From Luteimicrobium subarcticum (GTDB lineage: Bacteria > Actinomycetota > Actinomycetes > Actinomycetales > Cellulomonadaceae), in the NCBI RefSeq assembly GCF_002798015.1, contig NZ_PGTZ01000006.1, positions 434,001-498,000 of the forward strand: a DNA stretch of 64,000 bases. Reading direction: 5' to 3'. The notes beneath the pieces are model-generated. The model did not search any database. It had not been told where the DNA came from and saw only the letters and a program-made list of their open reading frames with translations. Below are positions 33,157 through 42,189 of the stretch, piece after piece. Each line of letters starts with the position of its first letter. Position 1 is the first letter of the stretch. Both the position numbers and the translations under genes were made by a program.

Positions 33157-34239
33157 TCACGCCTCCACCGACGCGCCGAGCGCGCCGTAGAGATAGAGCG
33201 CCGCTGACTCCCGCGAGTCGAGATCGGGGAGCGTCGCCAGCACGGCCCGCGGGGCAAGCGGTCGAGCGGTCGCCGCGAGCAAGGCGTCCGCGAGCGCGCG
33301 GACGTCTCCCTCCCGGACCACATGGTGCCCCTGCGCGCGCAGCCACGGAGCGAGGCCCGTGCCGTCGCTCGCGACGATGGTGCGCCCTTGGCGCAGCCCT
33401 TCGCGGATGGGCAGCCCGACCTGCTCCCGCCACCGTCGACGTCGGCGGGACGGCAGCACGAGCACCGCGCCGTCGCGGACGACCACCAGCGCGTCGTCCC
33501 GGCGGAGGGGCCCACTGAGCTTGCGGCTCAGGGGCCGCAGGGCGCACCACGCCGCGACCTCGTCCGCGAGGGGTCCCCCGCCGACCAGGACCAGACGGGC
33601 CTTCGGGTCTGCGGCCTCCACCGTCGTCCACGCGGCCATCAGGTCGCGGACACCCTTGTGCTCCGCCAGCTGCCCCAGGAACACGACGCCTGTGCCGGAG
33701 CCCGACGCCGTCACGCAAGGGCTCGGCAGGTCCAGCACGAGGCGTGCCTCGACGCGCTCCGCGCCCGGCAGCCCCCGGTAGAGCGCCTCCGCGTCCGGCG
33801 TCGCGTACGCGATCCGGCTGAGAGACACGTGCACGTAGGCACCGAGAAGCACGGACGCCGTCCGCTCGACCAGGGCTGGCACCCGCCGCCCCGCCCCGAT
33901 CAGGTCGACGAGCCGAGCGTTCTCCATGGCGTGCGCCACGATCGGTCTTCCTCTGCCGCGGCGCACCACACCCGCAGCCCGCCACGTCGCCACGACCGCG
34001 ACATGGAGCGGGAGGTAGCGCATCCACAGCGGCTCCCACGTCTCCAGGAGCCGTGCGTCGCTCGCCCAGACAGCCCGGATCAGTCCTCGGGCGTCGACCT
34101 TGACGAACTCCGGGCCGGGTGCGCCGGTGGTCTCATAGCTCAGGCGCAGATAGAGGTTCACGCGACCGTCGCCGAAGGCACCAGCGCCGTCGAGATGGTT
34201 CTCACGCAGCTGTGGCAGGAGCCGAAGGATCTTCGTCAT
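33157..34239 (-). CDS. Glycosyltransferase, GT4-like (GT-B fold)
   Basis: 360 residues. The C-terminal half has the GT-B donor-site features GVVFLGQLAEHKGVRDLMAAW, ARLVLVGGGPLADEV and an acidic-rich block QVGLPIREGLRQGRTIVASDGTGLAP. The N-terminal half is more divergent. It is cytosolic or peripheral and adds a sugar to the growing lipid-linked repeat unit. Its ATG overlaps the preceding glycosyltransferase stop (ATGA 34236-34239). Confidence 0.82.
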   Translation of the reverse strand: MTKILRLLPQLRENHLDGAGAFGDGRVNLYLRLSYETTGAPGPEFVKVDARGLIRAVWASDARLLETWEPLWMRYLPLHVAVVATWRAAGVVRRGRGRPIVAHAMENARLVDLIGAGRRVPALVERTASVLLGAYVHVSLSRIAYATPDAEALYRGLPGAERVEARLVLDLPSPCVTASGSGTGVVFLGQLAEHKGVRDLMAAWTTVEAADPKARLVLVGGGPLADEVAAWCALRPLSRKLSGPLRRDDALVVVRDGAVLVLPSRRRRRWREQVGLPIREGLRQGRTIVASDGTGLAPWLRAQGHHVVREGDVRALADALLAATARPLAPRAVLATLPDLDSRESAALYLYGALGASVEA

Positions 34240-35237
34240 GCTGTCGCACCCGCGTGGTTCGACGGCTGCACGCGAGCGCGCACCCGTCGCGCGACGCCCA
34301 CCGGGTACCCGGCCATCTTGGCGAAGTCACCGGTGACGACGACGACCGGCACCAGTGCGAGGCCGGCGGTCGTGGCACCGCCTCGTTCGTGGCACAGGAC
34401 CCGTCGGACGAACTTCGCGAGATAGAGCCAGCCCCCGACGAGGAGCACCGGGACGGCTGCCGGACGTCGCGACGCCAGCACCGCGACGCCCAGCGCGTAC
34501 GCGGCATACCGCGCGGCGTGGCGTCGGCGCCACAGGTCGGCCCGGCCGTCTCCGCGCGCGTACCGGTAGTACTGGCGCGCGAAGGCCGCCAGGCTCGGGC
34601 GGGCGTCCCAGGTCACCACGGCCTCCGGGACGAACGCGAAGGTCGCTCCGAGCCGCTTCAGCTCGAGGTCCAGGACGAGGTCCTCGCAGTAGTCGAGCCA
34701 CTCGGGGTATCCCCCCGCTTCACGCCATGCTGCCCGGGTGACGCCGAGAGAACGGCTGGAGGGCAGGAACGTCGCCGGATCGATCTCGTCCCGCAACGGC
34801 GTGATGACCGCCGCCAGGGCCTGCGCGAACGGCGTTCCGCCTGCCGGCTCGAAGAAGCCGGCTGCGACGTCGGCGCCATCTCGCAGCGCGGCAGCGAGCG
34901 CCTCGACCCACCGCGGGTGCAGAGTGGTGCCGCCGTCGGTGACCAGCACGTGGTCGTGCCGTGCCAGCTCGATCGCGCGGTTGCGGCCCTGCGCGATGTT
35001 GAGCCCGGGCACGACCTCGACGCGCACCGCGGTGCGGCCCGGCGGGCGCCAGGTCGCGAACAGCTCGGCCGTCCCGTCCGTCGAGCCGCCGTCGACGACG
35101 ACCAGCTCGGCGGGCGCGACCGTCTGCCGAGCGAGCGTCTCGAGGAACGCCGGCACGGACGGCGCCTCGTCGAGGACCGTCAGGACGAGCGACACGGAGG
35201 CCGCGTCCCGGACCGTCTCGCTCGGCTCACTCGACAT
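34236..35237 (-). CDS. Glycosyltransferase family 2 with C-terminal membrane segment
   Basis: 333 residues. A GT-A core with SLVLTVLDEAPSVPAFLETLA, ELVVVDGGSTDGTAELFA, a NIAQGRNRAIELARHD block and VLVTDGGT in the DxD position, then AGFFEP. The C-terminal part contains one or two hydrophobic helices (about 255-310) for membrane association. It is likely a sugar transferase of repeat-unit assembly. It overlaps the next gene upstream by 11 bp. Confidence 0.87.
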   Translation of the reverse strand: MSSEPSETVRDAASVSLVLTVLDEAPSVPAFLETLARQTVAPAELVVVDGGSTDGTAELFATWRPPGRTAVRVEVVPGLNIAQGRNRAIELARHDHVLVTDGGTTLHPRWVEALAAALRDGADVAAGFFEPAGGTPFAQALAAVITPLRDEIDPATFLPSSRSLGVTRAAWREAGGYPEWLDYCEDLVLDLELKRLGATFAFVPEAVVTWDARPSLAAFARQYYRYARGDGRADLWRRRHAARYAAYALGVAVLASRRPAAVPVLLVGGWLYLAKFVRRVLCHERGGATTAGLALVPVVVVTGDFAKMAGYPVGVARRVRARVQPSNHAGATA

Positions 35238-36087
35238 GGTCCACTCCTGCCGTACGGTCGGCGACGGCTCGGCCCGCCGCTGCGTCGACCGCCGGGTAGC
35301 GGTGCCGCAGGTGGCGTCCGTCCACCACCAGTGCGGGGTAGCGCGTGTAGAAGGCAGCCATCGAGCGGAGCTCGTGCCACCAAGGCCGGATGCGCAGCCC
35401 GGTGGTTGCGCGGGCCCAGCCGTGCACCCAGCGCACGTCGCCCACGAGCCGGACGGTCATGCCGTCCGACCAGGCCCGCATCCCCTGGTCGGAGTCCTCG
35501 TAGTAGACGAAGAAGCGCTCGTCCCAGGCGCCAAGCTCCACGAACCACTCGCGCCGAGAGGCCACCGCGGCACCGATCGCCCAGCAGACGTAGACGGCCT
35601 CCCCCGGCTCCGCGACGATCCGGTAGCGCGAGCCGCCCGTGGGGCGCAGGCGGTTGAGCACCTTCGCCGACAAGGTCGGGAACCCGCGACCGTTCGGCTG
35701 CACCGTCCCGTCGTCGTGGAGCAGCTGCGGCGCGACCAGCCCCCGCTCGCGGTCGATCTCACGGGCGAGGGCGTCGAGCGAACCGGGGTCGACGGCGACG
35801 TCGGGGTTGACGAAGGCCACGTAGCGGCCACGAGCGGCGGCGAGCCCCACGTTGTTGGCCGCCCCGAACCCCGCGTTCCGCGGCTGGCGGACCACACGGG
35901 CACCGAGCGACTCCGCAAGCTCTGCCGACCCGTCACGGGACGCGTTGTCCACCACCACCCACTCGACGTCCGGCGGCAGGTGCCGCGACCAGTAGGCGGC
36001 CAGGTCGCCGGCGCTCTCGTACGTCACCGTCACGAGACTCCAGCGCGGACTGGCCGACGACGCCGGCGACGCAGAAGAAGAAGACAT
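35227..36087 (-). CDS. Glycosyltransferase family 2, rhamnosyltransferase-like
   Basis: 286 residues from the ATG at 36087. The domain begins at once with RWSLVTVTYESAGDLAAYW, then EWVVVDNASRDGSAELAE, the NAGFGAANNVGLAAARGRYVAFVNPDVAVDPG block (Asn-Pro-Asp metal site), and the C-terminal ERFFVYYEDSDQGMRAW. This is the WbbL/rhamnosyltransferase subtype. The start codon lies 155 bp inside the upstream polymerase frame. The GT domain starts about 14 codons after this ATG, so the overlap is largely required by one or other gene. Confidence 0.87.
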   Translation of the reverse strand: MSSSSASPASSASPRWSLVTVTYESAGDLAAYWSRHLPPDVEWVVVDNASRDGSAELAESLGARVVRQPRNAGFGAANNVGLAAARGRYVAFVNPDVAVDPGSLDALAREIDRERGLVAPQLLHDDGTVQPNGRGFPTLSAKVLNRLRPTGGSRYRIVAEPGEAVYVCWAIGAAVASRREWFVELGAWDERFFVYYEDSDQGMRAWSDGMTVRLVGDVRWVHGWARATTGLRIRPWWHELRSMAAFYTRYPALVVDGRHLRHRYPAVDAAAGRAVADRTAGVDHVE

Positions 36088-37228
36088 AGGGAAGGACCTC
36101 GATCGACTGGTAGACGACACTCTCCAGCAGCGCGCCGAGCATCCCTGCGCGCAGCCACGCGGCCTCGCGCGGCACGCCGGCACGCACACCGAGCATGAGG
36201 GCGTAGAACAGCACGACGCCGAGCAGCCCGAAGCTCAGGAGCTGCTGGAAGAAGCCGGACTCGACGACCCCGACGGTGGTGTCCCCGAGGTTGCGGGTCA
36301 CGTTCGACGCCATGCCCGTGTACTGGCCGACCAGCAGCCCGGAGCCGAGCCACTGCTCGACCGAGCGGTGCCAGAGCCCGATGCGGACGTCGTTGCCCGA
36401 GCCCGCGAGGTCGAACGAGCTCAGGCCGCGGTCGAAGTAGGCGCGCCCGAGCCCGAGCGACACCAGCGCGACGAACGCGAGCACCCCGGCACCGACGAGG
36501 CGCAGCCGTGCCCCGAGGTCGCGCGCCGAGAGGAGGTAGAACAGACCACCGGCAGCGAGCACGAGGTAGCCGGAGCGGGAGTACGACAGGACGACGCCGG
36601 CGAGCGCCAGGGCCGCCGCGGCGAGCACGTACGTCCGGCGCCCGCGACGGTAGACCTCCAGCAGGAGGAACGTGAGCAGGGCCGCGGCGAGCGGGTAGTG
36701 CAGGTACGACCCCGTGAGGGATGCCGGCCGGACGGTGCCCCCGAGGCTGGCCTCGTCGGACGACGGCAGGACGCTCCAGCCGCGGAACTGCTGCAGCAGG
36801 GCGGTGCCCACGAGCGCCGTCGTCACCAGGGAGAGAGTCGGGCCCACCGCGATGCGCGACGCCGCGGGCAGCTCGAGCCCGCCGTACACCACGAACATGG
36901 CCGCGAAGAACACCATGACGCCGGCGTAGTACCAGAAGTAGCCGACGTTCTGGACGAGCGAGGTGAGGAGGCACGACGCGACCACCACGACGACGAACCC
37001 GTAACCGAGCGCGCACTGCACGCGTGCTCGCGGGCCGGGCCGCGCGCCAGCGGCGAGCAGCACGAGCGTGAGCACGACGAAGGCACCGAGCTGGATCGCG
37101 TACCCCGCGGTCTTGCCGACCGTCACCTCGAAGACCCCGCGCGACACCGCGGCGAGGCACGCGAGGAGGAACACGACCGTGAGCCCCGGACTGGCCCTGA
37201 CGGCAGCAGCCCGACCGTCAGTAGGCAC
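35933..37228 (-). CDS. O-antigen polymerase/ligase-like membrane protein
   Basis: 431 residues from GTG 37228, with about 10-12 membrane helices. It resembles Wzy/WaaL-type proteins: alternating hydrophobic helices, SYSRSGYLVLAAGGLFYLL, and the large loop with HRSVEQWLGSGLLVGQY and VESGFFQQLLSFGLLGVVLFY. It would polymerise lipid-linked repeat units on the outer membrane face. The last 35 or so residues after the final helix (VFFFCVAGVVGQSAL) are Arg/Gly-rich and look like another frame of the following glycosyltransferase, so the natural C-terminus may be shorter. Confidence 0.8.
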   Translation of the reverse strand: MPTDGRAAAVRASPGLTVVFLLACLAAVSRGVFEVTVGKTAGYAIQLGAFVVLTLVLLAAGARPGPRARVQCALGYGFVVVVVASCLLTSLVQNVGYFWYYAGVMVFFAAMFVVYGGLELPAASRIAVGPTLSLVTTALVGTALLQQFRGWSVLPSSDEASLGGTVRPASLTGSYLHYPLAAALLTFLLLEVYRRGRRTYVLAAAALALAGVVLSYSRSGYLVLAAGGLFYLLSARDLGARLRLVGAGVLAFVALVSLGLGRAYFDRGLSSFDLAGSGNDVRIGLWHRSVEQWLGSGLLVGQYTGMASNVTRNLGDTTVGVVESGFFQQLLSFGLLGVVLFYALMLGVRAGVPREAAWLRAGMLGALLESVVYQSIEVLPYVFFFCVAGVVGQSALESRDGDVRERRRPGRLLVAAPAAGRRVGGGGQRVP

Positions 37229-38723
37229 CGGCGCCCACCATGACCGCCCGCGCCGTCCGCGACAGGATCAGGAGGTCCCCGACGACGCTCCAGTTCTCGA
37301 CGTACCGCACGTCCATCCTGATGCTCTCGTCGACCGTCAGCTCGGATCGGCCCGAGACCTGCCAGAGCCCGGTCATCCCCGGCTTCACGAGGAGTCGGCG
37401 CGAGGCGAGGTCGTCGTAGAGAGCGACCTCCGCGGCCACCTGCGGGCGGGGACCCACGAGGCTCATGTGCCCGCGCAGGACGTTGACGAGCTGCGGGAGC
37501 TCATCGAGCGAGTAGCGCCTCAGGACGCGTCCGACACGCGTGACCCGCGGGTCCTGGTGGGGCTTGTAGAACAGGCCGACCTCCGCGGCCCCCTCCAGCG
37601 CGAGGACCTCCTCGAGGTGGCTCTCGGCATCGACCACCATGGTGCGGAACTTCAGCATGTGGAACGGGTGCCCGTCCTTGCCGACCCGCTCCTGGCGGTA
37701 CAGGACGGGTCCGCGATCGGCGACGACCAGTGCGACGAGCAGTCCGACGAGCAAGGGCGTGAGCAGGATAAGGAGGACGGCTGCGCCGACGACGTCGAGA
37801 GCGGTCTTCGCGACGTAGCGCCGTCCCGTGAACTGCGGCTCGTCCACGAACACCAGCGGGAGCCCGTCGACCGGGCTCACCACGACGCGCGGCCCGGCGA
37901 CGTCGACGAGCCCCAGGCTCAGCGCAAGGTCGATCCCCGTGCCCTCGAGGTCCCAACCGAGCGATCGGACCGTCTCGGAGTCGACCGCGTCGGAGCCCGC
38001 GACCGCGACGGCCGACGCGCCGAGCTCGGTGGCAAGACGCGCGGCGTCGTCCACGCCGCCCAGCACGGGGACGCCGGCGACGTCGCCGCTCGGCTCGCGC
38101 TCCTCGGGCACGCACACCCCGACGACGCCGTAGCCGGCCTCCGGCAGATGCTCCAGCTCGTCGATCATCCGCGCGGCCTGCCCGCGCGAGCCGACGATCA
38201 GGACCGCCGAGGTCAGCTCTCCCCGCCGACGGCGACGGCGCAGCCAACGCCGCCAGGCCAGGCGCGTCAGCAGCAGGAAGACCACGCCGACCGGGGCGGT
38301 CATGGCGAGGTAGCCCCTGCCGATCTGCATGTGCAGGAGGTACGCCACGACGGCGACGGCGGCGAACAGCCGCCACGTGACGCCGAGCACCCGGGCGTAC
38401 TCGCGGGGGCCGCTGCCCACCAGTCGTCGGTCCCGCGTGCGCCCGACGCTGAGGACGGCCAACCACACCAGCGCGAGGACCAGCGAGAGGCTGAGGTAGG
38501 TGGGTGAGAACGTGCCGTCCACGCGCGCGGCACCGTTCGCGTCGAACCGGACGACGTAGGCGATGGCCACGGCGACGGCGACCGCGAGCGCGTCGGTGGA
38601 CGCGACCTGGACGGCGTACCTGCGCCACCAGTGACTGGCCGGGAGGGGGCGGGACGCGCCGGCTGCGGCGAGCGCGCCCGAGGCGGTCCCCACCTGCCTG
38701 CTGCGTACGTCCTGGCTCGACAT
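37218..38723 (-). CDS. Polyprenyl-phosphate sugar-1-phosphate transferase (WbaP/CpsE type)
   Basis: 501 residues from ATG 38723, preceded by a GGGGGCGAG site. Four N-terminal membrane helices, a CoA-binding-like Rossmann segment (about 150-300), then a fifth helix and the bacterial sugar transferase domain. That domain contains KTALDVVGAAVLL, VLYRQERVGKDGHPFHMLKFRTM, DELPQLVNVLRGHMSLVGPRP and GLWQVSGRSELTVDE. It starts repeat-unit synthesis by moving a sugar-1-phosphate to undecaprenyl phosphate. It is first gene of the leftward operon and overlaps the polymerase gene by 11 bp. Confidence 0.94.
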   Translation of the reverse strand: MSSQDVRSRQVGTASGALAAAGASRPLPASHWWRRYAVQVASTDALAVAVAVAIAYVVRFDANGAARVDGTFSPTYLSLSLVLALVWLAVLSVGRTRDRRLVGSGPREYARVLGVTWRLFAAVAVVAYLLHMQIGRGYLAMTAPVGVVFLLLTRLAWRRWLRRRRRRGELTSAVLIVGSRGQAARMIDELEHLPEAGYGVVGVCVPEEREPSGDVAGVPVLGGVDDAARLATELGASAVAVAGSDAVDSETVRSLGWDLEGTGIDLALSLGLVDVAGPRVVVSPVDGLPLVFVDEPQFTGRRYVAKTALDVVGAAVLLILLTPLLVGLLVALVVADRGPVLYRQERVGKDGHPFHMLKFRTMVVDAESHLEEVLALEGAAEVGLFYKPHQDPRVTRVGRVLRRYSLDELPQLVNVLRGHMSLVGPRPQVAAEVALYDDLASRRLLVKPGMTGLWQVSGRSELTVDESIRMDVRYVENWSVVGDLLILSRTARAVMVGAGAY

Positions 38724-38911
38724 CTCGCCCCCGTGATGCTCGTTGCTCGCTCGCTCCGCGGTGCCGACGTTCTCTTGGAAAGTACCCTGCACTCCTCGAC
38801 ACCGCGCGACGTCCCGAGCGCGTCGGAGCCCCCACCGGAGCCCGCAGCGCAGGCGCGATCGTGGCCCGACCGACACAATGCAGTACGGACGGAGATCGAC
38901 GAGGGGACTTC
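38724..38911. other. Divergent intergenic region of the exopolysaccharide locus
   Basis: 188 bp separate the leftward sugar-transferase operon from the rightward Wzz/BY-kinase gene. I see a GAGGGGAC ribosome site for the kinase gene (about 38901-38908) but no repeat or operator I would defend. Promoters for both operons must lie here. Confidence 0.5.
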
Positions 38912-40477
38912 GTGGAGCTTCAGGACTTCGTGGCGACACTCCGCAAGCGTTGGCTGACGGTGGTCGTCTGCACGCTTGCCGGCGGTCTGCTGGCGTTCAC
39001 GCTGGCCGCGTTCCAGACACCGATGTACACGGCGTCGACCCAGCTCTACGTCTCCGTCCAGGGCGACTCGTCCGCCGGTGCCCTCGTGCAGGGGGCGAAC
39101 TACTCCCAGCAGCAGGTCACGTCGTACGTCCAGCTGGTGTCGAGCCCGAAGGTCCTGGCGCCGGTGATCGACGACCTCGGGCTCGACATGAGCGCCGCGG
39201 CGCTCGCTGACCACGTCTCCGCCACGTCGCCGAAGAGCACCTCGCTCATCGTCGTGCAGGTCGAGGATCCGAGCGCCTCGACCGCAGCCCTCGTCGCCAA
39301 CGCGACCGCAGAGCAGCTTCGCGAGGAGATCTCCGCGCTCGAAACCCCGACCGACGGCGGCGCGTCCAAGGTGAAGGTCACGGTCGTCCGCGAGGCGGAC
39401 CCACCGATGTCGCCGTCGTCCCCGAACATCCGGGTCGACGCGACGCTCGGCGTCCTGCTCGGCCTCGTCGTGGGCGTCGGCTGGGTGATGCTGCGTCGCG
39501 CGCTCGACACTGGCGTCCGTGACGTGGAGGCCGTGTCACAGGTCACGGACGTCCCGGTGATCGGAGGGATCGCGTTCGACAAGCAGGCGGCCGCGCACCC
39601 GCTCGTGCTCGAGTCCAGCCCGCACAGCCCGCGCGCAGAGGCGTTCCGCAGGCTCCGGACCAACCTGCAGTTCATCGACGTGGGCGGCGGGCCGCGCACG
39701 GTCGTCGTGACGTCGTCGCTGCCCGGCGAGGGCAAGTCGACCACCGCCCTGAACCTCGCGATCACGCTCGCGGCGGCGGGGACGCGGGTGGCGCTCGTCG
39801 ATGCCGACCTCCGGCGACCCACCATCGCGACCTACTCGGGGCTGGAGGGCGCCGTGGGTCTGACCACCGTCCTCATCGGGCAGGCGGACCTCGACGACGC
39901 GCTCCAGCCGTGGGGCAACGCGAACCTCCGCGTCCTCGCAGCAGGGCAGGTCCCCCCCAACCCCAGCGAGCTCCTGGGCTCCCAGGCCATGAGCGACCTC
40001 CTTCAAGAGCTCGCTCGCCGGCACGAGATGGTGATCCTCGACGCCCCGCCGATCCTGCCTGTGACGGACGCGGCCGTCCTCGCGCGCATGGCGGGCGGGG
40101 CGATCGTCGTCGCCGGCGCCGGCATCACCCGCAAGCACCAGCTGCGCGACGCGCTCGGCGCGCTGGACGCGGTCGGCGCACGTGCCCTCGGCATCGTGCT
40201 CAACCGGCGCAAGGCGTCCGAGGACTCCCACTACTACGGCGGCTACGGGTACGCGACCGAGGACGCAAACGGACGGAAAGGCGCGGCCGCGCCCCCGCCC
40301 CGCTCGAGCCGCCCTGTCCCCCGGCCGCCGACCCCGCAGGAGCCGGGAGCAGCACCCGATGGCGGGGACGACGACCTGGAGGACGGCACGTGGCCCGGCC
40401 AGACCTTGACGGAGTCCCGGATCGACGAGATGCGCACCCGTCACGCCGCGCGTGCCGCCGAACGGGGCGCGGACTAG
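38912..40477 (+). CDS. Wzz-type chain-length regulator fused to BY-kinase
   Basis: 521 residues from GTG 38912, with GAGGGGA six bases upstream. The Wzz domain (about 1-210) is flanked by two membrane helices (about 14-34 and 178-195). The bacterial tyrosine kinase domain has Walker A SSLPGEGKSTTALNLA (Lys275), Walker A' VALVDADLRRP and Walker B MVILDAPP. A tyrosine cluster follows (SHYYGGYGYATE), the usual autophosphorylation tail, and then a Pro/Arg-rich extension. It controls polymer length and export in step with polymerase activity. The phosphatase at 44135 is the likely antagonist. Confidence 0.93.
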   Translation: MELQDFVATLRKRWLTVVVCTLAGGLLAFTLAAFQTPMYTASTQLYVSVQGDSSAGALVQGANYSQQQVTSYVQLVSSPKVLAPVIDDLGLDMSAAALADHVSATSPKSTSLIVVQVEDPSASTAALVANATAEQLREEISALETPTDGGASKVKVTVVREADPPMSPSSPNIRVDATLGVLLGLVVGVGWVMLRRALDTGVRDVEAVSQVTDVPVIGGIAFDKQAAAHPLVLESSPHSPRAEAFRRLRTNLQFIDVGGGPRTVVVTSSLPGEGKSTTALNLAITLAAAGTRVALVDADLRRPTIATYSGLEGAVGLTTVLIGQADLDDALQPWGNANLRVLAAGQVPPNPSELLGSQAMSDLLQELARRHEMVILDAPPILPVTDAAVLARMAGGAIVVAGAGITRKHQLRDALGALDAVGARALGIVLNRRKASEDSHYYGGYGYATEDANGRKGAAAPPPRSSRPVPRPPTPQEPGAAPDGGDDDLEDGTWPGQTLTESRIDEMRTRHAARAAERGAD

Positions 40478-40508
40478 TGCAGGCGCCGTTGCGTCGACGG
40501 GACGCAGC

Positions 40509-41531
40509 ATGAGTCCCGCCCAGGTGGTGGTCGCCGTGCTCACCTTCGGCCGCGACGACGGCCTGCGCGGCATCCTGGACGCGCTCGCGTGCCAAGACGT
40601 CCCGCCTGAGACGACGGTCGTGGTCCTGACGGTCGACAACAACCCGGCCCCGTCCGCCCGACCGGTCGTCGAGGTGGCCCGCATCGCACACGCGGACGAC
40701 GGCCTGACGTTCGACTATGCACACCAGCCCAGGCCCGGTATCCCGGTCGCCCGAAACACTGCCCTGGACCGGGCGGCCGCGCGGGGCGCGGACGCGCTGG
40801 TCTTCATCGACGACGACACGCGACCCGAGGCGCACTGGCTGGTCAACCTTGTCCAGGCCTGGCGCGACTCGGGTGCCCAGCTCGTTGCCGGCAGCTCGCG
40901 CCGGACGGTGCACACGACGCACGATCCGTGGGTCGACGCCTCCCACCACTTCGACGACACCTTCGTCCCGGTCCTTGCTCGCGTGCGTCGGTCCGTCACG
41001 CGGGCAGCCTGGACGCTGCCGTCCGCGCCGACCGAGAACCTGCTGCTCGACCTGGCGTTCCTCCGGCGTTCGGGTCACCGTTTCGACGAGCGGATCGGTC
41101 TCGGGGGTGGTTCCGACCTCCTCCTGACGAGCCAGGTGACCCGATCCGGCGGCCGGCTCGCGGAGGCCAGGGACGCCGTCGTCGTCGGGACAGTGCCTGC
41201 CGAGCGCTATACGCGGACGTGGGTGCTGCACCGCGCCCGGCAGCGCGGCAACGGACTCCAGCGCGTGGCCTGGCTCCGGTCGCGCGGCACCGCGGAACGA
41301 GCGCGCGTCACAGCGCGTGGCGCGGCGATCGGGCTCGGCGCGCTCGCACTCGGCGGGATCGCCGCCGTCGGGGGTCGCGTCGTGGGCTCGCTGCCCCTCC
41401 GCGCCCAGGGGGAGTTCGCCTTCTGGTACGGCGTGGCGCGGCTGGCCGCGTGCATCGGCGTCGTCTACCTCGCGTACGGCCGCACCGAACGCCGCTGGGG
41501 GATCGACGCCAGCCCGGACGGGATGCCCTGA
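40509..41531 (+). CDS. Glycosyltransferase family 2
   Basis: 340 residues from the ATG at 40509, 31 bp after the kinase stop. Core features are VVVAVLTFGRDDGLRGILDAL, VVLTVDNNPAP, GIPVARNTALDRAAARGAD and the metal-site LVFIDDDTRP. The C-terminus has two hydrophobic helices (about 280-325). It is a sugar transferase acting in the same surface-glycan pathway and co-oriented with the BY-kinase. Confidence 0.88.
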   Translation: MSPAQVVVAVLTFGRDDGLRGILDALACQDVPPETTVVVLTVDNNPAPSARPVVEVARIAHADDGLTFDYAHQPRPGIPVARNTALDRAAARGADALVFIDDDTRPEAHWLVNLVQAWRDSGAQLVAGSSRRTVHTTHDPWVDASHHFDDTFVPVLARVRRSVTRAAWTLPSAPTENLLLDLAFLRRSGHRFDERIGLGGGSDLLLTSQVTRSGGRLAEARDAVVVGTVPAERYTRTWVLHRARQRGNGLQRVAWLRSRGTAERARVTARGAAIGLGALALGGIAAVGGRVVGSLPLRAQGEFAFWYGVARLAACIGVVYLAYGRTERRWGIDASPDGMP

Positions 41532-41537
41532 GCGCCC

Positions 41538-42071
41538 TCAGGCGCGTCGGCTGCGGACCGTCATGACGACGCCCGCGCCCACGACGATCAGGCCGAGCGC
41601 CCCGACGGCGTACGGGAGCACCTCGGCTCCGGTGGCCCCGAGCGTCGTCTGGCTGGAACCGGCGACGACACCGGCGTCACCGGACGAGACGACGACCTGC
41701 TGCGTCGAGAGCTCGGCACCACCGCTCGTCGCCGTCAGGGTGAACGTGTACGTGCCCGGGTCCGCGAACGTCAGGGAGTAGCCTGCCGTCCCCGACGCGT
41801 CCGTCGTCTTGGTGACCGCTTTCGCGCCGGCGACCGTGATCGATGCCGACGGCACGGCCGGGTCTGCAGAGGTCACGGTTCCAGTGACCTCCGTGTTGGC
41901 CGGACCGTGGAGGGTGCACGTGATGGTCTGCCCGACGACGGGTGTCGTGTCGGAGAGAGGGCACGTGCTGCTGAAGTCCCCGGCGCCGTAGTCGTCCGCG
42001 AACGCCGCGGACGGAAGCATGACGAGTGCTGAGGCGCTGACAGCGAGGGCGATGGTGCGACGAGCCGTCAT
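41538..42071 (-). CDS. Cell-wall-anchored Ig-like protein with atypical sorting signal
   Basis: 177 residues. A signal peptide (about 1-25, cleavage after AFA) is followed by a single beta-rich domain with two cysteines (37 and 52) and Thr/Ser-rich sequence. The C-terminus has LGATG (144-148), a hydrophobic helix (152-172) and the RSRRA tail. This is the layout of a sortase substrate with LGATG replacing LPxTG. Probably exposed on the wall. No sortase gene is present in the window. The function is unknown; its context between glycan synthesis and DUF4012 genes suggests an envelope role. Confidence 0.75.
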   Translation of the reverse strand: MTARRTIALAVSASALVMLPSAAFADDYGAGDFSSTCPLSDTTPVVGQTITCTLHGPANTEVTGTVTSADPAVPSASITVAGAKAVTKTTDASGTAGYSLTFADPGTYTFTLTATSGGAELSTQQVVVSSGDAGVVAGSSQTTLGATGAEVLPYAVGALGLIVVGAGVVMTVRSRRA

Positions 42072-42189
42072 GGCCGTCCCCCAGAGGGCTAGGCGGGCTA
42101 CGGGAATGTGCGCCGTCGGAGCGGCGTGACCGGCTGACCTTGCTCAGTCTTACCGTACCGGGCCAGATGCGCACGTGGAACCCCACGAG

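Noticed and set aside
38300..39214. Minus-strand frame extending across the kinase start region
   Set aside because: It overlaps the sugar-transferase gene in another frame and the Wzz/BY-kinase antisense; no domain or ribosome site supports it.
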